DNA from: Eublepharis macularius
Lineage: Eukaryota > Chordata > Lepidosauria > Squamata > Eublepharidae
Assembly (NCBI RefSeq): GCF_028583425.1
Contig: NC_072791.1
Coordinates: 11,055,868 to 11,119,867 of the forward strand
Reading direction: 5' to 3'
DNA length: 64,000 nucleotides
The notes beneath the pieces are model-generated. The model was not told where the DNA came from, did not search any database, and was given only the letters and a program-made list of their open reading frames with translations. Position 1 is the first letter of the stretch; the number at the start of each line of letters is the position of its first letter. Both the position numbers and the translations under genes were made by a program. Of this stretch, positions 21,301-33,207 are shown in pieces.

Positions 21301-22183
21301 TATGTTTGCAAGGAGTATTTTTATGTGCAGTTATGGGAGTACGTTTTAAAATGAGCGGCCGTCTACGGCTGCAAAGTGGATAGCCAGGAATGAATGGATC
21401 TATCCCCTCGCTGTCGCATGGCAATTATAGATTAACTCCGGGAGAGGAGCTGCATGACGTTCTGCTGGTATAGCCAATTGCACAGCAGATGACGCATAAG
21501 TAAAAGTGCACTAAACCCTCCGAAGCTCGTACTGAAAAAGGGCATCGAACGGACATAGGACTTCTCCGAATATCCATAGAATACATTGAATTTCCAAATA
21601 ACCTCTGGAATGCAGTAACACTGGATACATTTAGGGAATGGCTTCTAAAGACTGGCTGCTCTTAGCATGTTTTGCAAGACTATAAACCTTCTACCAGCAT
21701 ATTTTTACTTCATCAGTTTGAACCTGTGATCTTTCTCATCGCTTATTCTTTCAGACATACACACTGTGAAGTTTTGACAGGATTCTCTCTCCCCTTTCCC
21801 TCCATAATGTGAATCATACTTAAAAGACTCATGTCCGAATTAACACTCCTCCCTAATCTGCCCTATAAGGATTCTATCTGAAGTAGCAAGTAAGCTCATA
21901 TTAAAATAAATGTTAGTCTTAACGGAGCCCTGAACTTTTATTTTGCTACAATGGACTAATACTGTGTGATTTGCAAAATTTTAGTAGTAATTTTTAGATC
22001 ACAATGTACTCACACTAGTATAGAAAAAGAGACATGAAATGTGTTCTTTGTGCATGTTTTAAAGTAACTGTTCAGCCTTGGCCTCTCTCTCCTTGTATGG
22101 GAAGGCTAAAAACTTGAGGTTGCAGGCCACAAAGGAGAACTCTTGGCCTCCATTCTCCTCCTACTGCCTAGGAAACATGAGAC
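21301..22183. other. Upstream intergenic, with an old PLE tail
   Basis: Nothing recognised except a diverged PLE end at about 21905-21970 (TGTTAGTCTTAACGGAGCCC, TTTTGCTACAATGGACTAAT). Confidence 0.45.
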
Positions 22184-22186
22184 TGA

Positions 22187-22420
22187 GAGCGGGACCACAA
22201 GTGACGCCTGACACAGGTTGGACACTAGTCAGCTTCCCTCAAGTTTTGATGGGAAGTGTAGGCATCCTGGTCTTGCAGCTTGGCTCTCCGACTGCTGTCC
22301 AATGGACTTTTCAACTGTCACTTGTCCAACATTCTGCCAAGCTGCCTACATTTCTCATCAGAACTGGAGGGAAGCTGGCAAGTGTTCAACCTGTGTCAGG
22401 CGTCACTTGTGGTCCCGCTC
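22187..22420. mobile_element. Inverted-repeat element, family A copy 3
   Basis: TIR GAGCGGGACCACAAGTGACG with the complement ending at 22420. The 234-bp length matches copies 1, 2, 4 and 7. Confidence 0.87.
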
Positions 22421-23654
22421 TAGATGGGCTGATTAGCAACAAATAACAATACTGAAGTTCTGTAGTTTTTAAAGCATGTTTTAAGGCCTTCACATATCTT
22501 ATTAATGCAGAGAAATTATGTAGCTACCCAACCTTTTCCAATGTATTCCTCTTGGTTTGGGAAAATAATAAGCACTGGGTCATTATAGGATCCTTTGGTG
22601 GCTTCATGTTCTTATGAATAATTAATTGTGTAGCTTAAGAGTAGGATCCCAACCCGTCCTACTGCATTGCAATGGCCAAGATGGATCTGCCTAGATCTGT
22701 GGGGCATTATAACCTATGTAGTGGCATTCTGTTGATTACATCCCATCCAGGCCACATGTGAGAAGGGTCAATGGTCTGTAGACACGGTTTTGTATAGCCA
22801 CAATAGCACAAGGCAATCATGGGACTACACAGAGGTGAGCCACACACACAGACTTCACACTATTTCAGCTGGACAAAAGAACATTGATTCTAAAGAACAA
22901 TGTTGTGCAACAGGGGCTTTCAGTTCACATACTGGCACTTTTCTGCTATCTTTGTCAGGGAGCTCTGGATGTTCTTTTACTTTTAAAATAGCAACAAGAA
23001 AAATAAAAGCACATTCTTAAGTCAACTAATTTTTTCAAACTAGAGAAATTAAGGCTAAAAAGGAAAAAATAAGAAAAAAACCCTGCGATAACGTATCAAG
23101 AAAACAAAACACAGAAATGCTAACAATCTTATGGTGGTAAGAAGTGACCTAATCAGGACTCTGCTCTAGGTATGCTCAGAGACTTCCTCAAGGGAGGAGA
23201 TCTGTACACTAGAGCTCTAGGCATTTTCAAGACAGCTTTTAAACCAGCCTAGAACCCCTACATGTGATTGCACAAGGACTATGAGGAAAAACACAGATAT
23301 CTCAACATTTATTCCTTGCACAAAGAGCTATACCCTTCAGAATACCACCATTGATGCCTGTGGAAAAACTGATCTGCCTGGAACTGCCAAAAGGACAAAG
23401 ACTGGACTTCAGCGAAACAAATAATATAGTGGGACTGTTTTGGAACAAGCACATCATTTGAGGCAAAGATGGCGAACAGCTCCTTCCAACCTCGTCCTTT
23501 TGTTTGCCAGCTGGTATAGATGCTCTTCTATCACAAGCAAATTCATCAGTTGGTCACAGGCTCTACATCCCATAATGGTTGTCAAGAAAAACTGGATAGG
23601 ACCAAACTAATGGCTTTCGACTGCAATCCTAAGAACACTGTCCTGGGAATAAAA
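22421..23654. other. Intergenic, no recognised feature
   Basis: No supported gene or repeat in this 1.2-kb stretch between two family A copies. Confidence 0.5.
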
Positions 23655-23657
23655 TAA

Positions 23658-23891
23658 GAGCGGGTCCACAAGTGACGCCTGACACAGGTTGGACACTAGT
23701 CAGCTTCCCTCAAGTTTTGATGGGAAATGTAGGCATCCTGGTCTTGCAGCTTCGCTCTCTGACTGCTGTCCAATGGACTTTTCAACTGTCACTTGTCCAA
23801 CATTCCGCCAAGCTGCCTACATTTCCCATCAAAACTTGAGGGAAGCTGGCAAGTGTCCAACCTGTGTCAGGCGTCACTTGTGGTCCCGCTC
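23658..23891. mobile_element. Inverted-repeat element, family A copy 4
   Basis: TIR GAGCGGGTCCACAAGTGACG; flanked by the 3-bp duplication TAA (23655-23657, 23892-23894). Confidence 0.88.
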
Positions 23892-23894
23892 TAA

Positions 23895-26439
23895 GACTTC
23901 CAAGTAGACCTCCTTAGGATTCTAATTAATTCAGTGAGCAGAGATACAATTTTGATTAATACAACTGGGAACAACCTGGAGCGCTTCCATGCCATTTCTT
24001 TCAGCGTCTGGTTAACAAAAAGTTGGAAATAAGTGATATGATTTCAGTATACTACTAAGAAATTGGTGGAAAATCCTTCTTTATTAGTTCAGGTAAAGGG
24101 TCAAGCAACTCAGACAAATGGTGCAACCTGCTTCCTTCCACTGAAAGTAACCAGGTGAAATCCCACTGGTTTTAATACACTACACATTTCACAGATTGCG
24201 AAATGGACAAACCAACATCATATAGTAAAGGACAAATACTTTAATCAGTTACATAGCAACCTGGCAACAATTTTTTGAAATTGCTGCAAAAAGATCTTTT
24301 GTGAGAAAGAAGAAACTTGTGCTTCAAACAGGGTTCAATAAATCTTCAAACAATTGAGAAGCTGTCCTAAACTGTCATCCTAAGCATAAACTTTTCCAAA
24401 TTATTACAAAATGTCAGCAGAAGTCATAGAATGACAAACACAGCAGGACGCATTGCGTAAAAGAAGGTGGTCAGCATATTGATTTAAAGCTTTGGCCCTT
24501 GCAAATGTGATATGCTCACAAGTAAAACATTAACCACCGTGCAAGGTACTTCTTACTAGAATGAAACTATACTGGACAGTTTTATTCCTTTTCATACCAA
24601 CATGAAGTCCTCTGAAACAGTACAAACTTAAAAAACCAAGCCTTGAAATCTGAGGGAGAACATTTAAATTATAGCATACGAAGTAACGAATCAGCTTTGT
24701 AGATGTCATTTAATCTTAAGTATATCACTTATTTGTGACCTACATGTTCTCCAAAATCAAAATATTTTTGAATAAATAGGGCTTGATGACTTTTTATTGT
24801 TAAGAATCTGATACACTTTCTGCTAGAGTAATATTCATGGAAGTTTACAAAATATAAACCAATAAAACGAAAGAAATCCAGTACTAAAATATACTAAAAT
24901 ACATCAAAGGACTGATAGCTTTTAATTTAGATGTCATGAAAACTGCAGGTAAATAGAACATACTTCTCTTGATGCCTAAAAAATAATAAAGCTAGCACTA
25001 GGCATACCTGTTTTGGAACGGAGCTTCATCATTGGGACGCCACTATGGAAAGGTCTTCTTTCTAATCACCACCCACTCAAATTCTGAGTGCAGAGGAATT
25101 TGACAAAGAAAGGACTTTTGAAATAGGTTCTAACGGATGGGCAAGTTCATATGGAACTGGTTCTTAAGATGCAAAGCTTAAATGGTCTTGGACTAGGGTA
25201 GGTCAAAGCCAGCACCTTGAATTGTGCGTGAAAGCCAGTCCAAGTCATGTTGTGGTCCATCCCATGCACAACATATTGAAGTAATCAAGCTTGGATGTCA
25301 CTGGAATAGCATCAAAATATACTGATTACATAATACATGTTCCAACACTTGCTATACAGCACATACAGGAAGACAGGATCTGTACAAACAGACCCCAAAA
25401 TTGACAACTTTTTGAAAAATGGAGTGCCATCCCTGGGTTTCTTTACACAATAGCAGGTAGCTAAATGGATTAACTCCATTGAAAAGCAATCCAAGTAAGT
25501 TGCTGTGACTCACCTGTGATGCTATACCTGGTGGTGATGGCCAATTGCCACAGTCAAACCATTGCAATGAACATGCATACGCAGCAGCCATGAACCCCCA
25601 ACCGAAATGTCACATTGCTTTGCAATGTTTTATAAAGCAAATAAACCAATAGTCCTCATCTTAACCTTTAAACAGGCAAATGTAACACAATTGTAAAACA
25701 TTGTGATAAGAAAGTGCAGATAGTTTACTTTGAACCTACAAATCTCTGCCATTTTTGTCACACTGCAAGCGACATGCAAAGAAAAACTGCAGTTAGCTTT
25801 GTGAAAATAGTAAGCGAAACAATAAAAAAACACAATGAAACCTAAAAAAAACAGTTAAGCTGCTGAATGCAGTATCTTCTTAGAAAGCAACCAGAATCCT
25901 GCTTAAAAGGCTACATCCCTTTGTGTTTGCATTATAATTACAAAAAATGTTTCTTCAGCAAGAAAGTACCCCAAATGTTGTCACTAAAAAATCAAGGCTG
26001 TAATTAAAAGACAACAGGACTCGGATGATAACTTCTGTATCTCATGTAGTTTATGAAAGAAAGTAAATCACTTCCTATTTTTTCAGGCGAGCAGTGATAG
26101 AACAGACCAGGTAAAATTATGGCCTGGCAACCACTTTGCAATGGAGAGGTAGTATACCTCATACCTGACTTGGGACTCAGTAATCAGAAAATGGGCTAAA
26201 TACCCACCAGTGCCTATTCAATAACCGACATCATCAATTGGCAAGGCCCTGTGCTATCTTAATGAAAAAGGACTAAGAGCCAGAGTTATCACCACATGGA
26301 AGATTGTACATCAATGGTACTCACTCAAAAAAAAAAATGGTACTCACTCCATAGCCCATGGAGAGCAACATTCACAATTACTAATAACTGAAGGAGCCAT
26401 GCTTACAAGATGTGTAAGGGAAAGATAGGCAGAGCGCCT
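23895..26439. other. Intergenic, no recognised gene
   Basis: 2.5 kb of AT-rich sequence. A weak LINE-like phrase (CCAGCACCTTGAATTGTGCG) is near 25210; otherwise I see nothing. Confidence 0.45.
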
Positions 26440-27085
26440 GTCTCTTCTCAGAGCTGAAGAAGTGAGCTGTGACTCACGAAAGCTCATAGCCTACCACAAA
26501 TGTTGTTAGTCTTTTTTAAAAAAAAATTTTTATTCAATTTTAGAACTGTAACAATAATCAAACAACAAACTAATATAATACATTGCATTTACAAATATTA
26601 ACACAGTGCTTCATCTTTAATACATTAACAATGAGTGGTGTGAAGAGGGAGGTTGCAGATCTCTTGCTTCTATGAATTCATAAAATGGGATCCATTTTCC
26701 CCAGAAGTTTGATCCCGAAGATTGATATTCCGTCTGATGTAGATTGTCAGTTATTTTTTCCATTATCAAATGGTTCCAGATTTTTGTAAACCAAAGTTCT
26801 GTAGTAGGTGGAGATTGGTCTTTCCATTTGGTGGCTAGCTGCCACCAGGAGAGAGTTGATAAGGTCTCTTCTAACATTTGGGATTGATGTCTGATCCCAC
26901 AGTCCCAAGAAGATTACTTTTGGTGACATAGGGACGCTGTACCCTGTTATTTCCTTAATAATATTTAGTATTTCTGACCAAACTCGAGATATCAAGCGAC
27001 ATTCCCACCAACATTGAGCAAAATTAAATGTTGTTAGTCTTAGAGGTGCTACTGGACTGTTGCTCTTTTCTACTGTTACAGGCAG
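26440..27085 (+). mobile_element. PLE 3' end split by an L1
   Basis: Parts 26440-26513 (CAGAGCTGAAGAAGTGAGCT, GACTCACGAAAGCTCATAGC) and 27042-27085 (AGAGGTGCTACTGGACTGTT) join into one PLE tail if the L1 at 26514-27025 and one duplication copy are removed. Confidence 0.75.
26514..27025 (-). mobile_element. 5'-truncated L1 (L1-D)
   Basis: Minus-strand L1 ORF2 C-terminal fragment (FAQCWWECRLISRVWSEIL, SPKVIFLGLWDQTS), frameshifted near 26820-26870, then a 3' UTR and a poly(A) tail seen as T-rich DNA at 26514-26540. Target duplication AAATGTTGTTAGTCTT is at 26498-26513 and 27026-27041. Its protein is clearly different from L1-A and L1-C. Confidence 0.88.
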
Positions 27086-27186
27086 GCAGACGCAGCTACC
27101 CGTCTTGATCTGTCCCTTGTTTGCAAAGCCCTTCACTTGGATCTGCAGCTACAGATGCCCACTAGGAAGACAGCAAGAAGGCAGAG

Positions 27187-27438
27187 ATGGAAGTAAAAGG
27201 TGGGCTAGGCTTCCACTGCAAAATGCTGAGCCACAAGCATCGTAAAGGGAGGCTCCAAGCCAGGGAGCAAAACCTCTACCTCACTGTGGCCAGCTTGCTC
27301 TTTTCCTGGGTGGCTGCCATAGTGGTGGTGGTGATTTTACTCTCTCCCCCTGGGAAGGGTGAACCCCTCTATCCCTCACAGTCTGTCCATTCCTCCAGCA
27401 GCAGCTATGCCAAGGTGGGAGCCACTGGCCAACCATAA
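27187..27438 (+). CDS. Candidate 83-aa single-pass membrane protein (unrecognised)
   Basis: Intact ORF of 83 codons with a good start context (GAGATGG). Residues 12-26 are basic (KMLSHKHRKGRLQAR). Residues about 30-52 form one strongly hydrophobic segment (LYLTVASLLFSWVAAIVVVV). Residues 66-75 are Ser-rich (SVHSSSSSYA). This predicts a small membrane protein with a cytosolic N terminus. It lies in the PSAT1-CEP78 intergenic region just after a PLE tail that ends near 27085. A possible splice-like CAG|GC stands at about 27080, and no poly(A) signal is obvious. I do not recognise the family. It could be a real small gene, a retrocopy of a gene elsewhere, or a chance ORF. Confidence 0.3.
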   Translation: MEVKGGLGFHCKMLSHKHRKGRLQAREQNLYLTVASLLFSWVAAIVVVVILLSPPGKGEPLYPSQSVHSSSSSYAKVGATGQP

Positions 27439-27711
27439 ACCACAGGCAATGGCCATGCCCAATTTCTCGAACCATGAAGCAAGCACAACACTGGGGAACA
27501 GAGCTCAGAGAGCCACAGATGGCAAGTGAGCCAAATATGGTTCCTGAATCACAGGTACAGAAACATCTTTGCCCTTATAGTTCAACCCATCATACTGATT
27601 AGTTCTTGATACTAACTGTTCATACTTGTTACAGGACACATAACAACTGTAGCTCTGTTTCACGTTACAGTGAAAGTGTGTCTATTCTGCATGTATGTGT
27701 AATCATGTTTC
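27439..27711. other. Intergenic after the 83-aa ORF
   Basis: No poly(A) signal or repeat recognised. The stretch 27952-28571 after family A copy 5 also holds nothing I can name; a 118-codon ORF there (28171-28527) has no protein features. Confidence 0.45.
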
Positions 27712-27714
27712 TAA

Positions 27715-27948
27715 GAGCGGAACTACAAGTGACAAAAGGCACAGGTTGGACACTTGTCAGCTTCCCTCAAGTTTTGATGGGAAATGTAGGCATCCTGGTT
27801 CTGCAGCCTGGCTCTCCGACTGCTGTCCAATGGACTCATCAACTGTCACTTGTCCAACATTCCGCCAAGCTGCCTACATTTCCCGCCAAAACTTGAGGGA
27901 AGCTGACAACTGTTCAACCTGTGTCAGGCGTCACTTGTGGTCCCGCGC
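27715..27948. mobile_element. Inverted-repeat element, family A copy 5
   Basis: TIR GAGCGGAACTACAAGTGAC; flanked by the 3-bp duplication TAA (27712-27714, 27949-27951). Confidence 0.88.
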
Positions 27949-28571
27949 TAAGAGTCAACTTACAAATGGAATTGAAGGCCAGTACCTTAAATGTGGGTTT
28001 AAATCACACATGGTTCATTTACTGAATGTAACTTGAAAGTTAATCAACATGTGTGTATAAAGTGTATATTGTAATCTGGATTGTATGCATGTTTACTGTG
28101 GCTTGTGAACAGGGCTCCCCTCTGGGTGTGGCAAACTACATCCATACAGTGCTTCTGGTAACTGCCTATAGTGGCTTTCAGTCTCTCTTTGTGGCCCATG
28201 TCTCTGCGGAGGAGTTATAGAGCCCAAGCTCTGTCCTGGTTCCAACTACCATGTACTGGAGGCAGTGCAGGTCCCTTCCAAAATCAACACAAGCCATTTC
28301 CAACCCCAAGAAAGTTTGTCAAGGGGCTGCAGTGCAGTGGAGCGAGTCATTCCCTTTTGTCTCTTTCATCAGCTGAATTCCACTTGCACAGGAGGCAGGA
28401 GAGAGCAATTTGGCTCACAGCCTCCTCCCCACTGCAGCATCCTGACAGGGATCTGAACTCTAAACTTTCCCACGTCAGAACGGCTGCTGGGGGAAGGGGA
28501 AGGCTCTTAGCACTTTATACCAAATGATTGCAGGATCAACTCCATGAGACTCTCTCTGCACGGTTATCTAT

Positions 28572-28738
28572 GAGCAGAACCACAAGTGACAAAAGGCACA
28601 GATTGGACACTTGTCAGCTTCCCTCAAGTTTTGATGAGAAATGTAGGCATCCTGGTCTTGCAGCTTGGCTCTCTGACTGCTGTCCAATGGACTTTTCAAC
28701 TGTCACTTGTCCAACATTCCGCCAGGCTGCCTACATTT
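28572..28738 (+). mobile_element. Inverted-repeat element, family A copy 6, right arm lost
   Basis: Starts GAGCAGAACCACAAGTGACA and breaks off after CTGCCTACATTT, so most of the right arm is missing. Confidence 0.85.
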
Positions 28739-29138
28739 ATCCTAACAACTCAGAACACAGCATGTTCTTCTCCAGTGACTAGAGTACAAATTTCACAAGC
28801 ATGTAAAAGCTTGAAGCAAGCCAAGTCACTTGAACAGGCAGACTGTTAACTAGCTGTCTTATCAAGGACAAGATCATCTTATCTGAACTATGAGTGTTTC
28901 TGTCACTGGGTCACAGCCTTGGTTTCACTATTACTCTTAAGTACTTACTTCACAGTAGAATAAAAGTACTTGAAATCTTTCCCCAACTGAATACCTCATG
29001 GTTCACCAAATCTTACATTAACCAGAATTTATTGCAAGAGACACAAGCTGTTGATAGCAATAATTCTTCTGTTCCTCAGAGGCCCTAACCTATTCATACA
29101 ATCCTAACTACACATGATCAGTGATTGTTTTAAGAGAC
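28739..29138. other. Intergenic, no recognised feature
   Basis: No supported feature. Likewise 29379-30429 (1 kb) shows no gene or clear repeat. Confidence 0.5.
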
Positions 29139-29141
29139 ACT

Positions 29142-29375
29142 GAGCAGAACCACAAGTGACAAAAGGCACAGGTTGGACACTTGCCAGCTTCCCTCAAGTT
29201 TTGATGGGAAATGTAGGCATCCTGGTCTTGCAGCTTGGCTCTCCGACTGCTGTCCAATGGACTTTTCAACTGTCACTTGTCCAACATTCCGCCAAGCTGC
29301 CTACATTCCCCATCAAAACTTGAGGGAAGCTGACAAGTGTCCAATCTGTGCCTTTTGTCACTTGTGGTTCTGCTC
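29142..29375. mobile_element. Inverted-repeat element, family A copy 7
   Basis: TIR GAGCAGAACCACAAGTGACA; flanked by the 3-bp duplication ACT (29139-29141, 29376-29378). Confidence 0.88.
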
Positions 29376-30429
29376 ACTGGCTATGAAACATGTCCACTGG
29401 TAGGGGAACACGTTTTCTACCACGTCAAGACAAATAGTTGAAGTGAGAATATATATGCAAAACAAAAACTAGCATGCTTACCTTTTCTTTCTTAAGGCCA
29501 TACAGTATAAAAAAACTGGATTGCTTACTACAAGCTTGCATGTTAATAATTTGCAGATCCCTTTATATAAGAAGAAACTGGAAAATCCAGAATCATCCCT
29601 TGCTGCTTTAGATGGGACTTGCAATCTTATGTATTTCAAGAACAGATTAAAAGGAGACCTAAAAACTTTCAGATTAAGTAACTGTCATAAAAGGAGAAGG
29701 CAGTTCTTCATTATTGCAATGCATAATAGAGGAAGTTGTCTTAAATCACAGGAGCCTAGGTTTAGATTAAACATTAGGGAATTTTAAGATTAATAAGGAC
29801 AACAGAAGAGCGAGCTTGTTCATAATGTCAGCTACCAAAATTTAGCTTTTCTCCCATGCATGCAGATTTGACCATAAAACTCACGTTTCAAAATGCAAGG
29901 AAAAATGCCAGTAATTTTTACATGCTCTGCTGCATCTAGAATAAGCAAAAACGTGCATTGTAAGCAAATTCCATGTTTCTAACCAAATTACAGCCCACAG
30001 ATCCTCATATCATAGTATTGCCAAATTTTCAAGGAAGTTTTCCTTTGCGATAAAAAGAATAAACGATCCGTATGAAGCACTTCTGTAATCTAGACAGCGC
30101 TTACAATTTTGTTTTTTTCAGACTTAAGGATCACCATCCTCTGAAGCTTTCCAAGTTTTCAAAGGCACCCGCCCCTTATATATCAACAGGATACGATTTC
30201 TATCTTGGACCTGCTCAAAATATATTATAGGTTGGGGAAAACATGCTATGTTTAGTGGTCTTCCTAATACTTTCAGCAACATTTTACATCTTATCCATTC
30301 CAAAGACTCAATAGCAGCACTATTATAAATACTACATTATGATCTCTACCATTTTCAATCTAAATCCTGCCTTACAGTTTGCATGAGGTATCCAGGCCTG
30401 TCAATCAATGACAGATGTTAAATAGGGTT

Positions 30430-30946
30430 GTACTTACCTGTAACCATTGTTCATCGAGTTCTTCTGAGCAGGCACACATCGGGACTATGCACATGCAGGC
30501 CTGCCGACCGGAGAAGTTTCTGTCGCTTCCATGGAGTTCCATTAGGGGGCTACTTTTCCCAGTTACGCCCCAGATCGTTTTCCCACCCAAATGAGCATGT
30601 GAGGGAGGAGTGATCCCTTGCCCTCAGTTCTACTGAGAGCCAAGCTACAAGTGACACCGTACCCAGGTTGGACACTTGTCAGCTTCCCTCAAGTTTTGAT
30701 GGGAAATGTAGGCATCCTGGTCTTGCAGCTGTAATGGAGAGCCAAGCTGTAAAACCAGGATGCCTACATTTCCCATCAAAACTTGAGGGAAGCTGACAAG
30801 TGTCCAACCTGGGTAAGGTGTCACTTGTAGCTTGGCTCTGAGTCACAACCTCATACTGGATCTTGCCATAAAGTTCACTGCGGGACAGGAAGGAGGGAAT
30901 GTGTGCCTGCACAGAACTCAATGAATAATAGTTCCAGATAAGTACC
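30430..30946. repeat. Inverted repeat pair, possible DIRS terminal repeat, with nested element
   Basis: Left GTACTTACCTGTAACCATTG (30430 on) through GAGCAGGCACAC is roughly complementary to GTGTGCCTGCACAGAACTCA through AGATAAGTAC (30899-30946), about 46 bp per arm. Family A copy 8 is inserted between. Its position next to the DIRS coding remains suggests a DIRS terminal repeat. Confidence 0.5.
30637..30838. mobile_element. Inverted-repeat element, family A copy 8 (variant ends)
   Basis: Ends GAGCCAAGCTACAAGTGAC replace GAGCRGAACCACAAGTGAC, and the centre is shorter (202 bp). Flanked by the 3-bp duplication TGA (30634-30636, 30839-30841). The same internal arm sequence (AGCTTCCCTCAAGTTTTGAT) shows it is the same family. 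Confidence 0.85.
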
Positions 30947-32049
30947 ACCCTGTTTTCATCGTTATTCTGTGTAGTCCCACATTGAGCTTACAAAGCTAAA
31001 CACGAGGTGGGGTGAATCTCTCAAGACGTATTTTATTAAAGGCTAAAGAGGATGCCTGTGATCTGGCAGAATGAGCCCTCAGGTGCGGAGAACTCTGGAC
31101 AGCCCCATGATGATATGCCAACTGAATGATTGAAAGAATCTATCTGGAAATAGTTTGGACTGCGGCCCTTTTACCCTTATTTGAGCCCCTGAAACACACA
31201 AATAAATGTGGATCTGTACAAAACTCTTTTGTTCTATACAAATAAAATGACGTTCTTTTGACATTTAATTAGTGCTCTTTCTGCCCTGCATTGTGGGTTT
31301 GGACAAAATACAGGCAGGGTGACATCCTAAGATAGGCGAAAGAAGGACAGGACCTTTGGCTTGGATGGAGGACCACCCTATTCTCGTGAAATTAGAGAAA
31401 TGTTGGGTCAGGCTTAAGTGCTGATAACTCACTCAGTCCTTCTGGTTGATGTGATAGCCACCAAAAAACTCACTTTCAGTGATAGTAACTCCAACATGCA
31501 AGTGGCTAGGCACTAAAAGAGTGGTAACATAAGGCGTGAGAATACTAACAATAGGGACCACTGTGAGACCAGTGGTGATCTGGGGGATAAAGATTGAACA
31601 TCCCCTTGAGGAACTGGCGGAATTTTTGATGGCAGAACACACACTTGCCTTCAACCTGTATGTGGAAGGTAGAAATGGCTGCCAGCTGCACAAATGTAAC
31701 AGCCAAACTCTGTGACTTCAAGGTGAATAGGTATTCAAAGATCAAAGGCAAAGAGCAACCCTGGCCTGCAGTAGGGCCATTACTCTGTACCCCCTGTGCG
31801 AAGTGTTTCCATTTAGAATAGTAAGACCTCCTCATTGAAAGTCTCCTAGCTTTCAGCAAGATTTGTTGCACCTGCACAGAAAAAGTCATGGTCTGGGTCG
31901 AATGCGCCATGCTGTTAAATGCATGGAGCTCGGGCTGTGGTGAAATAGTGTTCCCAACTGAATCATGTCTAGTGTCTGGTGAAATGGAATGTTCTTCTGT
32001 TTGGACAGAGCACGTAACTTTGGAAACCAAATTTCCAAAAGGGAGCTAT

Positions 32050-32051
32050 AA

Positions 32052-32122
<71 letters not shown>
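32050..32122. repeat. Trinucleotide microsatellite
   Basis: (AGT)n of about 16 units followed by (AGC)n-like units, at the tail end of a minus-strand SINE. It creates poly-Ser and poly-Thr stretches in spurious ORFs. Confidence 0.95.
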
Positions 32123-32131
<9 letters not shown>

Positions 32132-32363
32132 TTCAATTTATAGACCGACATTCAGGACAACTTAATGCCCACTCAGAGCGGTTTACAAAGTATGTTATTA
32201 TTATCCCCACAACAAAACACCCTGTGAGGTGGGTGGGGCTGAGACAGCTCCAGAGAACTGTGACTAGCCCAAGGTCACCCAGCTGGCTTCAAGTGGAAGA
32301 GTGGGGAATCAAACCCAGCTTCCAGATTAGAGTCCCGTTCTCTTAACCACTACACCAAACTGG
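32123..32363 (-). mobile_element. tRNA-derived SINE, nearly full length
   Basis: Complement of head CCAGTTTGGTGTAGTGGTTA, B-box GGTTTGATTCC, body GGGTGACCTTGGG and tail ending at the AGT microsatellite. Confidence 0.88.
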
Positions 32364-33207
32364 ATGCAAGAGAATTGGTGGAAACACAAAAATAGGCGGC
32401 CTGCCCATACACGTTGGAATGTGTCCCCAATAGAAAGGAGATCACTTCCTGCCATACAGCAAAGCACCGGTACTTTGGCTCTGGCTACCATTGCGAACAG
32501 ATCCATATCTGGAACACCACACTGCAAGACTATTAAGACTTAAATATGGATCATTCACAATGCACTCGTGATTGGAATTCAGAACCCTGCTCAACACATC
32601 TTCTCTGGTGTTTTCTGAACCAGCAATGTGGATAGCACACATAGAAAACATCGTGAATCGCCCAAATCCTGATGCCTGTGCACAAAATATTAGCGATACC
32701 GTGCCTCCTTGCTTGTTGACATAGTACATCACCGTGGTATTGTTTGTAGACTCGTTTTGGATCTGAATGTTTTTGCCCCAGAGCATAGCTGTCAATGAGA
32801 CAAGAACATAACGTATGGTTCTCAGTTCCAGTTCATTAATATGCAATTACTTATCAGACCATATAGTTTGTATCACAACCTTGCTATAATGCGCACCCTA
32901 GCCGTGTAACAAAGCATTGGTCATTAAAGTATTTTGATGTTGTTTAGTGCCAAAAGAGAGATCCCTAAACAGGTTGCTATCCTTGCCCCACCACTCCAGA
33001 GACTTGAGGACCTATCTTAGGATGGAGAGTTTGTGATTAGGGGAGTGTGAAGATGCTCTAATATTCCTCACAACCCAGTTCTGCAAAGTACGCATATTCA
33101 GCCTGGCCCAGGGTACTTCAGCTGTGGTAGGTGCTACAAGACCCAGTAACCTGATTTGAAACATTTTCTTGAAAACACGGCTATCATCAATTTAATTGCT
33201 TGTGCCC

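Noticed and set aside
28171..28527. 118-codon ORF
   Set aside because: No domain, signal or conserved phrase; ordinary composition.
31888..32346. 152-codon ORF with a serine run
   Set aside because: The serine run is the (AGT)n microsatellite, and the rest is SINE and DIRS antisense.
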